Below, one piece after another: positions 54,851-61,647 of a DNA stretch of 64,000 nucleotides. The stretch comes from CAYXAA01 sp964462985 (GTDB lineage Bacteria > Pseudomonadota > Alphaproteobacteria > Rhizobiales > Stappiaceae): the NCBI GenBank assembly GCA_964462985.1, contig CAYXAA010000005.1:116917-180916 (forward strand), read 5' to 3'. How positions within the stretch are numbered: position 1 is the stretch's first letter; each line of letters begins with the position of its first letter. Made by a program: the position numbers and the translations under genes. The notes under the pieces are model-generated. The model did no database searches. It saw nothing but the letters and a program-made list of their open reading frames with translations, and was not told where the DNA came from.

Positions 54851-55860
54851 TTTGCGGCGGCGATTTCGGCCCTCAGCATCTCGAGAGCCGCCTGGCCGTC
54901 AATCCCGCTTTCCTCGGCGGCGGCAAGGAAGCCGTCCTCCACCCCGGCGAGCTTCTCCGACAGCGCGGCGATGAAGGCATCATCAGCCTCCACGAAGGCA
55001 ACGCCCTTTTCGGTCAGGATCTTCATGCCGGCGGCATCGGCGGCGTCCCAGGCCTGGCCGGCCATCCGCGACAGCGCCTCGCCGGAGACCTTGTCGATCG
55101 CCGCCTTGTCGTCGTCGGAGAGTGCGTTCCAGGCGTTCTGATTCATGACAATGTAAAACGAAGTGTTGTAGAGCCCGCCGGGCACTGATGTTCCGTGCTT
55201 GACGACGTCGTCGATGCGGAAGAAGGGCACGGACTCGGGCGGGAACAGGATGCCGTCGGCGACGCCGTTGGCCAGCACTTCATAGACCTGGGGCGAGGGC
55301 ACCTGCACCCCGACCATTCCGAGGCGCTCGGCGACCTCGGCGACCACGCCGCCGCCAATGCGCATCTTCAAGCCGTCGGTATCGCCGATCTTGGTCACGG
55401 GCTTGGACGCGGTGAAGATCATCCCCGGGCCATGAGTAAACACCGACAGAACATGGACGCCGGCGTGCTCGTCGGCCTTGGCCAGCATGGCCTCGTGGAC
55501 TCTCCAATAGGCGACCGACAGCGTCTCGGCGCTGTCGGACAGGAACGGTCCTTCGACGATCGGCGTCAGCTTGAAGCGGCCGGGCGTGTAGCCGTGAACG
55601 CCGTAGCCGATCTCGGCAGCGCCAGCCTTGACGAGGTCGAACTGCGCTGGCGGCTTGCCGATCGCTGCGGCCATGACCTCGACCTTCACCCGCCCCTCCG
55701 TCGCTTCCTCAACCATCTTGCCCCAGGGTTCGATGATGTTCGCCACGATCGGATGTGACGGCGGCAGCCAGTTCGATACACGAAGCGTGGTTTGAGCGGC
55801 GGCTTCGGCTGCAAAGCCGAGACTTGCGGTGATGGCGAGTGTTGTGATCAACCGACGCAT
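54847..55860 (-). CDS. TRAP transporter substrate-binding protein (DctP)
   Basis: A 337 aa periplasmic protein. The start is ATG 55860, with GGGGAAG in front. The signal peptide ends EAAAQTT (about residue 23). The DctP core has the binding arginine in GLKMRIGGGVVAEVAE. It is similar in layout to the solitary binding protein at 51839 (shared motifs GKPPAQFDLVKAG versus GKPPQLYDQVRDG). It likely imports the acid processed by the four upstream enzymes. Confidence 0.92.
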   Translation of the reverse strand: MRRLITTLAITASLGFAAEAAAQTTLRVSNWLPPSHPIVANIIEPWGKMVEEATEGRVKVEVMAAAIGKPPAQFDLVKAGAAEIGYGVHGYTPGRFKLTPIVEGPFLSDSAETLSVAYWRVHEAMLAKADEHAGVHVLSVFTHGPGMIFTASKPVTKIGDTDGLKMRIGGGVVAEVAERLGMVGVQVPSPQVYEVLANGVADGILFPPESVPFFRIDDVVKHGTSVPGGLYNTSFYIVMNQNAWNALSDDDKAAIDKVSGEALSRMAGQAWDAADAAGMKILTEKGVAFVEADDAFIAALSEKLAGVEDGFLAAAEESGIDGQAALEMLRAEIAAAK

Positions 55861-55917
55861 GTGACTTCCCCTCTTTTCGTCGTGCCTACGTCCAACCCGG
55901 CGCAGGGTTTCCTCACT

Positions 55918-57423
55918 TCACCTGATCCGGCTCCCGTTCGAAACCAGGTCCTTCACCAGATCCACGCGAATTTTGCCGAGGGCATTTCGCGGCAGTTCCT
56001 CGACAAAAACAACAGCTTTTGGATGCTTGTAGCGGGCGAGCTTACCCTCGAAGCCGCGCAGGATGGTCCCGGCGTCGCACTCCGCGCTTGGTTGCGGCAC
56101 GACCACGGCAACCGGCACCTCGCCCCAGCGCGGATCGGCACGGCCGACGACCACGGCTTCCTTGACGCCCGGCAGCTCGCGTAAGACGCGCTCCAGCTCG
56201 GCCGGATAGATGTTCTCGCCGCCGGAGATGACGACGTTCTTCAGGCGGTCCTTGAACCAGAATACGCCTCTGTCGTCGCAAAGACCAAGATCTCCGGTGC
56301 GGAACCAGCCGTCGCGCAGGCCCTCCACCGTTGCCTCCGGCCGGTTCCAATAGCCGATGGTAACGTGGGGCCCGCGGACTTCGATTTCGCCGACCTCACC
56401 GATAGCGGCCGGCGTGCCGTCACGGCGCATGATGCGGGCCTCAGAGTGCAGTCCGGCCCGACCCATTGCGCCGAGCTCCGCCGGGTCGTCGCCGACACGC
56501 TGATAGATTGCGACAGGCGCCGTTTCTGTCGAGCCGTAGATCTGGATCACGGGGACGCCGCGGCTGATAAACGCGCGCATCAGATCCACGGGCACATCCG
56601 AGGAGCCTGTGGCGATCGCACGCAGACTGGAGAGATCGGTGGTGCCAAACTCTGGGTGATCGATCAGCGCGGCCAGCGTCGCCGGTACGAGCACGGTCAG
56701 CGTCGGTCGCTCGGAGGCGATCGCCGATAGCGCGGCGCCGGGATGGAAGCGGTCGTGTAGCAGCACCGTGGCACCGACATAAAGCGCCGGCGTGGTCTGG
56801 ATGTTGAGGCCGCCGACGTGGAACATCGGCAATACGGTGAGCACGAGGTCGTCGGCTGACATGTCGTGCATGTGCCGGGCGTTAAGGGCATTCATCTGCA
56901 GCGCGGTCTGGGTCAGCAGGGCACCCTTCGGCCGGCCTGTCGTGCCGGATGTGTACACGAGAAGAACCGGATCGTCCTCGGCCCCTGGGCCGTGGTCGAG
57001 GAGTGGCGCGTCCACCAGCATCTCTGCAAGGCCGCCGCGCTCGGGGTCACTGACGAGCCGCTTTGCCGTTCTGGCGATCGCTTCGGCAACGTCAGCATAG
57101 CCCGGCTGATGGATAAGCAGCGTCGCGCCGCTGTCCTCGATCGCGTATGAGAGCTCCGGCGGCGCCAGCCGCCAGTTCAGGGGCAGCAGGATCGCACCGA
57201 GTCTGGCGGCGGCAAAAAGCAGGATGACGAGGTCCGGTGCGTTGGTCCCGAGATAGGCGAGCCGGTCGCCGCGTGCCACGCCATAACGCTCACGAAGCAT
57301 CCATGCCGTGCGCCCGATCGCGGCCTCGAGCGCGCGATAGCTCAGGTCACCGCCCGCAAACCGGAGCGCCGGCTTGTCGGGCGTGAAAGCAGCGTGACGG
57401 ACGATCCAGCGGTCGATGCTCAT
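55918..57423 (-). CDS. AMP-forming acyl/aryl-CoA ligase
   Basis: A 501 aa ligase. The ATP motif is YTSGTTGRPKGALL, A5 is IYGSTETAP, A7-A8 is WFRTGDLG and FKDRLKNVVISGGENIYP, and the C-terminal catalytic Lys is in PRNALGKI. Related to fatty-acyl and 4-coumarate-CoA ligases. It is last of a run of four genes, each overlapping the next by four bases. It presumably attaches CoA to a carboxylic acid formed or imported by this pathway. Confidence 0.9.
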   Translation of the reverse strand: MSIDRWIVRHAAFTPDKPALRFAGGDLSYRALEAAIGRTAWMLRERYGVARGDRLAYLGTNAPDLVILLFAAARLGAILLPLNWRLAPPELSYAIEDSGATLLIHQPGYADVAEAIARTAKRLVSDPERGGLAEMLVDAPLLDHGPGAEDDPVLLVYTSGTTGRPKGALLTQTALQMNALNARHMHDMSADDLVLTVLPMFHVGGLNIQTTPALYVGATVLLHDRFHPGAALSAIASERPTLTVLVPATLAALIDHPEFGTTDLSSLRAIATGSSDVPVDLMRAFISRGVPVIQIYGSTETAPVAIYQRVGDDPAELGAMGRAGLHSEARIMRRDGTPAAIGEVGEIEVRGPHVTIGYWNRPEATVEGLRDGWFRTGDLGLCDDRGVFWFKDRLKNVVISGGENIYPAELERVLRELPGVKEAVVVGRADPRWGEVPVAVVVPQPSAECDAGTILRGFEGKLARYKHPKAVVFVEELPRNALGKIRVDLVKDLVSNGSRIR

Positions 57424-58694
57424 GGGTCGTCAGTTTCCCCGGGGAGATAGAGGCTCTCGCGGCCGATCCGGTCGAGGCAGATCTCCGCGGTCCACGGCAG
57501 CATCAGCGCGCCGCAGCGGCTGTCGCGATAGAGCCGCTCGATCGGCAGGCTCTTGAGCATCGACTGGCCGCCGCAGGTGCGGATCGCAAGCTGGCAGATC
57601 TCGTTGGCGTTTTCCATCACCGTGTAATGGGCCGCCCAGGCGCGCAGCATCTGCTCGCGCGACGGGTCGGGTCCGGCCTCGGTGATCGCCTGGAACCACA
57701 GCGCCTTGGTCTGCTCCAGCATCAGGTGCATCTGGGCGACACCGATCTGCTTGGTCGGGTACATGCGCCGCTTGACCGGCGGCAGGCCCGGCCATTCGCC
57801 CCGCAGGTATTTGATCGTGAAGTCATAGGCCGCCTGGGCGATGCCCATGTAGGTCGGCGACAGCGTCATGAACATGTGCGGCCAGCGTGTGGCGGCCTGA
57901 TAGTAGACCCCGCGCGGCATCAGGGCTTCGTCGTCGGCGACGAAGACGTCCTCGAACAGAAGCGTGCGCGAGACGGTGCCGCGCATGCCGAGCGGGTCCC
58001 AGTCGCCGACCACCTTCACGCCCTCGGCCTTGGCCGGCACGGCGATATACATCGTGTCGCGGCGCGAGGGCTTCTCGCCCGGCTTCATCTCGCCGCAGAG
58101 GATGCCGTAATAATCGGCATGGCCGGACAGCGAGGCGAAGATCTTCTTGCCGTTGATGATCCAACCGCCGTCGGCGCGCCTGGCGCTTGTGGAGAAGGGG
58201 ACGACGCCGGCCGCGGCAGCGCCGCCCTCGGAAAAGGGCTGCGAATAGATCGCGCCGTCCTCGATGATGCGGCGGTAATGGATCGCCCGGCGGCGACGGT
58301 GGGTGGCGCGGTCCTCGTCCGGCATGTCGAGATCATCGGTGAGCGCGCCGGTCCAAAGGCACGAGCAGACGTGCATGTTCCACGTCAGCGCGGTCGCGCC
58401 GCAATAGCGGCCGATCTCGGCAGCGGTCATCATATAGGTGCGGAACGGCGCGCCGTGGCCGCCGTCCTCCTTTGGCACACAGATGCCGAGCAGGCCGGCC
58501 TCGTGCATGTCCTTGTAGTTCTCGGTCGGAAAGATCGCCTCGCGGTCGTAGCGTTCGGCCCGTGGGGCGAACTTCGCTTTGCCGATCCGCCGGGCAAGGG
58601 TTGCAAGGTCCGCCTCCTGCTCGGTAAGCCTGAAGGCCTGCGGATCAAACAGCGGCCGATCAAGGTCGACCCGGTCGAGATCCAGAGCGTTCAT
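57420..58694 (-). CDS. Acyl-CoA dehydrogenase-fold flavoprotein lacking the YEGT glutamate
   Basis: A 424 aa protein. The start is ATG 58694, with CGGGAGGAGAG in front. The N-terminal helical domain is followed by the beta domain (GAIYSQPFSEGG, GWIINGKKIFASL) and the C-terminal helical domain (AIRTCGGQSMLKSLPIERLYRD). Where typical enzymes have IYEGT, this one has MLPWT (LPWT at about 399-402), so the standard catalytic base is missing. It may use another base, or be a flavin-dependent monooxygenase served by the divergent flavin reductase. It overlaps both neighbours by ATGA. Confidence 0.88.
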   Translation of the reverse strand: MNALDLDRVDLDRPLFDPQAFRLTEQEADLATLARRIGKAKFAPRAERYDREAIFPTENYKDMHEAGLLGICVPKEDGGHGAPFRTYMMTAAEIGRYCGATALTWNMHVCSCLWTGALTDDLDMPDEDRATHRRRRAIHYRRIIEDGAIYSQPFSEGGAAAAGVVPFSTSARRADGGWIINGKKIFASLSGHADYYGILCGEMKPGEKPSRRDTMYIAVPAKAEGVKVVGDWDPLGMRGTVSRTLLFEDVFVADDEALMPRGVYYQAATRWPHMFMTLSPTYMGIAQAAYDFTIKYLRGEWPGLPPVKRRMYPTKQIGVAQMHLMLEQTKALWFQAITEAGPDPSREQMLRAWAAHYTVMENANEICQLAIRTCGGQSMLKSLPIERLYRDSRCGALMLPWTAEICLDRIGRESLYLPGETDDP

Positions 58695-59491
58695 TGCGTC
58701 TCTCCTCCCGGATGGTCGTCGAAGAAGCGTTTGAGCAGCGCGTTGTAGGCGTCGGGTTGCTCCAGCGGCGCCAGGTGACCGACACCCGGCAGGCACTCGA
58801 AGCGAGCGCCGGTAATCTTCGCTGCCATCTTCTGCATGGTGGGCGCTGGGGCGTTTCGATCTTCGTCGCCGGCGATCAGGAGTGTGGGAACGGCAATCTT
58901 CGGCAGGCTGTCCCTTCCATTGAAAGTTGCGAGGCAGCGGATCACCTCGCGATAGGTGTTCGCCGGCACGGCGCTCATGCCGGCTTTGGCGAGAGCGATC
59001 GCGGACGGCTCGGAGCGCGAGCCGACCAACCCGGGGACGAAGGCCTCGGCCAGCGCCGCCATGGAGCGCCCCTCATCGAGCGGCGCGAGCCGTTCCGCGA
59101 CGAAGCGCTTCTGAAAATTGCCGTCGCGGCTGCCAAAGGCGGCGGTGGTTGCCGACAGCACCAATGTGCGGACTCGCTCCGGGTGCCGGCCCACAAAATC
59201 CTGGGCGATCATACCGCCAATCGAATGACCGAGGAGGTCGACCCGTGAAACGCCAAGCCGGTCGCAAAGGCCGAGCAGTGCTGCCGAGAGTCCCTCAAAG
59301 GTCATTGGCAGTCCCAGCGGATTGCCGCCATAGCCCGGCATGTTCCAGGCCACTACGCGGAAACGGTCCGACAGTCCGTCGATCTGCGGCGAGAACATTT
59401 CAGCGCCGGCGCCGATGCCATGGAGGAGCATCACCGTGCGCGGGCCCTCACCCTTCGCAACGAAGCTCACGCTGAGTCCAGCCGCACTCAC
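58691..59491 (-). CDS. Alpha/beta hydrolase (NicD-like position)
   Basis: A 266 aa alpha/beta hydrolase. The oxyanion motif is LLHGIGAG, nucleophile Ser90 is in GHSIGG, the probable acid is Asp209 or Asp211 in IAGDEDRNAP, and His239 is in VGHLAP. The start GTG 59491 overlaps the upstream dioxygenase stop (GTGA). In nicotinate degradation the deformylase NicD, an enzyme of this fold, acts right after NicX on the ring-opened product, and the gene order here is the same. It could also be an enol-lactone or C-C hydrolase. Confidence 0.87.
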   Translation of the reverse strand: MSAAGLSVSFVAKGEGPRTVMLLHGIGAGAEMFSPQIDGLSDRFRVVAWNMPGYGGNPLGLPMTFEGLSAALLGLCDRLGVSRVDLLGHSIGGMIAQDFVGRHPERVRTLVLSATTAAFGSRDGNFQKRFVAERLAPLDEGRSMAALAEAFVPGLVGSRSEPSAIALAKAGMSAVPANTYREVIRCLATFNGRDSLPKIAVPTLLIAGDEDRNAPAPTMQKMAAKITGARFECLPGVGHLAPLEQPDAYNALLKRFFDDHPGGETQ

Positions 59492-60534
59492 CGCAGGTCC
59501 TCCACCAGGGCGCCGTCGATCACCACCGGCGCGTCGTCAAGCCTAATGGTGCAGCCGCGGACCGGTATGTCGAAGTGGCCTTTGGTGAAACGGCCGGCAA
59601 ACTCGTTGGCGCCGGTAGAGAACAGGAAGTTGCCGGCGTAGGCACGGATTTCCGTACCATTGGTGTCGCGCTGATCGTACATGGTCAGCGCCTCATATCG
59701 AGCGTGCTCGTTCATGCCGAACCCAACATGAGAAACGGCGTAGGCCTCGCGATCGCCCCAGGCGGCGAGATAGCGTCGCATCAGTTCGGCGTCGGTGCCA
59801 TCGCCCTCGATCGCGGTGACATAGTCGTCAATGATGGTGAGTCGTACCGGCCGCTCGAGATAGCGCTTGAAGGTGAGGTTGACGTCGCCCGCGTCGAGCA
59901 CCAGCGTGCCGTTCACCGAGCCGGACTTGGGGAAGGAGACGACGAGCCCGGCCGGCCAGTGGGCGACTGTTCCTGGTCGGTCGCACCAACCCCAGATTCC
60001 GACAGTCGAGGCGTCGACCATGTTGATGCCAAGGTCGGTACCGGCCGCGGATGTCACGCTCATGGTGCGCGCCGACTTGACGAGGCCGATCGCCCGCTTG
60101 ACCTGATCCTTGTCCGTCTCTTTCGGCACCAGTCGTTCCAGTGCGTCCGGGTGCTCATTGGAGATCATCAGCACACGGGCCCCTTCGGAGATCACCTCGG
60201 GCAGTTCTGGTGCATGCAGCAGGCCCTCGACAGTCAGGTCGACCACGAGACTGCTCGCCTTGAGCGCGGCAATCGCTGCTTTCTGTCCGCCGAGCGCCGG
60301 AGAGGCGCCGGTCGAGCGCACCGGAACCGGGGCATCCTGCCGCGGCGAGGGGACGATGACGCGAAATGTTCGGGCGCCGAGCCGGGCGAGGGCCAGTTCG
60401 GCGATGTCGACGTTGAGGGCGCGCGACTGGCTTTCCGACAGCAGCGCGACGGTTTCCCCGGATGCGACCTTGCAGAGGCGGAAGACCGCTTCAAAGGCGT
60501 CGATCCACTTCGCTTCGATCCGGTCCGCGAGCAT
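59488..60534 (-). CDS. NicX-like (2,5-dihydroxypyridine 5,6-dioxygenase family / M29-like) protein
   Basis: A 348 aa protein. The start is ATG 60534, preceded by GGAGGGGATACGCG; a longer frame to 60735 covers the promoter. It has the length and motif order of NicX: HWPAGLVVSFPKSG, TLVLDAGD, YAVSHVGFGMNEHARY, GNFLFSTGANE and HFDIPVRGC. Candidate iron ligands are His269, His320 and Asp322, with His192 near the active site. NicX opens a dihydroxylated pyridine ring with O2. The M29 leucyl aminopeptidase annotation is the likely automatic name. The actual ring substrate is unknown. Confidence 0.82.
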   Translation of the reverse strand: MLADRIEAKWIDAFEAVFRLCKVASGETVALLSESQSRALNVDIAELALARLGARTFRVIVPSPRQDAPVPVRSTGASPALGGQKAAIAALKASSLVVDLTVEGLLHAPELPEVISEGARVLMISNEHPDALERLVPKETDKDQVKRAIGLVKSARTMSVTSAAGTDLGINMVDASTVGIWGWCDRPGTVAHWPAGLVVSFPKSGSVNGTLVLDAGDVNLTFKRYLERPVRLTIIDDYVTAIEGDGTDAELMRRYLAAWGDREAYAVSHVGFGMNEHARYEALTMYDQRDTNGTEIRAYAGNFLFSTGANEFAGRFTKGHFDIPVRGCTIRLDDAPVVIDGALVEDLR

Positions 60535-60686
60535 CGCGTATCCCCTCCGGTGTGCGCGAAGGTTCTCCAAACGGCCCTTCTGCGCATGATGCGAAAAGAA
60601 TTTGTCGGATCGTAGCAATATCATTATTATATGAAAAGGAATATTTTTAGACATGAAGGAACCGTCAGCCGCGGAGGGAACAAGCG
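60535..60686. promoter_or_regulatory. Divergent promoter region of the NicX-like operon and flavin reductase
   Basis: A 152 bp gap with a sharp AT-rich core (60612-60650). TCAT-N6-ATGA (60621-60634) and AATAT/ATATT arms (60617-60621, 60641-60645) are candidate sites for the MarR protein encoded at 61174. Confidence 0.5.
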
Positions 60687-61172
60687 ATGATGATCGACGC
60701 ACGGAACTTCCGTGACGCCCTCGGCCGTTTCGCAACCGGGGTTACCATCGTCACCACGCTCGATCACGATGGCCGTCCCGTCGGCCTGACGGCCAACTCC
60801 TTCAATTCGGTTTCGCTCGACCCGCCGATGGTGCTGTGGAGCCTGTCGCGCCGGTCGCAGAACCTTGCCGTGTTCGAACGGGCTGAACGCTACGCCGTCA
60901 ACGTGCTCGCGGTAGATCAGCGCGAACTCTCTGACCGGTTCGCTCGGTCGGTTGATGACCGGTTCGCCGGCGTTTCCTGGCGACCGGGGACCGGGGGTGT
61001 GCCGGTGCTTGCCGATGTGGCGGCCGTGTTCGAGTGTGAGAACGAAACCCGGGTCGCGGGTGGGGACCACATGATTTTTCTCGGCCGCGTTGCCGCCTTC
61101 TCCCATGACGAGCGCCAGCCACTGATCTACCACGGCGGCCGTTATGCAGCGCTGGCGCGCGGGATCGTTTGA
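60687..61172 (+). CDS. Flavin reductase (HpaC-like)
   Basis: A 161 aa NAD(P)H:flavin oxidoreductase domain protein. It has the N-terminal FRDALGRFATGVTIVTT, then GLTANSFNSVSLDPPMVLWSL, and a C-terminal MIFLGRV segment. GGAGGGAAC precedes the ATG. It supplies reduced FMN or FAD to a separate monooxygenase. No classical monooxygenase partner is adjacent, which makes the acyl-CoA-dehydrogenase-fold protein at 57420 the obvious candidate. It lies two bases from the MarR gene. Confidence 0.92.
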   Translation: MMIDARNFRDALGRFATGVTIVTTLDHDGRPVGLTANSFNSVSLDPPMVLWSLSRRSQNLAVFERAERYAVNVLAVDQRELSDRFARSVDDRFAGVSWRPGTGGVPVLADVAAVFECENETRVAGGDHMIFLGRVAAFSHDERQPLIYHGGRYAALARGIV

Positions 61173-61173
61173 G

Positions 61174-61647
61174 ATGGCCGCAGGAAAGATCGACGCGAGC
61201 GACGACCCGCGTTCGACGACCGGCCGCTTCGTCGACGACTATCTGCTCTATCTGCTGGCCCGCGCCTCCAGCGAGGCGAGTGCGGAATTCCACAAGGAGA
61301 TCAAGCGTCGCGGCCTGCCGATCCTGGTCTGGCGCGTGCTGGCGTCGCTCTACGGCAGCGGGGGGCTCACCGTCGGCGATCTCGCCGAGATCTGTCTTGC
61401 CAACCAGCCAACCATCAGCAAGACGCTCGACAAGATGGAGCGCCAGGGCCTGGTGGCGCGCACGGCAGACAGCGGCGATCGCCGCCGGGTGCTCGTTGCC
61501 CTTACCGAACACGGACAGGTGACCGCTGACGAGCTTACGACCGCCGCGCGCCGGCACCAGCAGCGCCTGACCGAGGCGATCGGCATCAAGGAGACCGGCA
61601 TTCTTGTTGAGGCGCTGAAGCGGGTGATCGCGAGGGCGAAGCGTTAA
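61174..61647 (+). CDS. MarR-family regulator of the NicX-like cluster
   Basis: A 157 aa regulator from ATG 61174. Its winged helix-turn-helix has LTVGDLAEICLANQPTISKTLDKM and the wing ARTADSGDRRRVLVALTEHG. It is co-transcribed with the flavin reductase and divergent from the NicX-like operon. This parallels NicR, a MarR repressor of the nicotinate genes. Its TAA stop (61645-61647) interlocks with the stop of the convergent gene. Confidence 0.9.
   Translation: MAAGKIDASDDPRSTTGRFVDDYLLYLLARASSEASAEFHKEIKRRGLPILVWRVLASLYGSGGLTVGDLAEICLANQPTISKTLDKMERQGLVARTADSGDRRRVLVALTEHGQVTADELTTAARRHQQRLTEAIGIKETGILVEALKRVIARAKR

Noticed and set aside
57627..58748. 373-codon open frame on the plus strand
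   Set aside because: Antisense to the acyl-CoA dehydrogenase-fold gene and without motifs.
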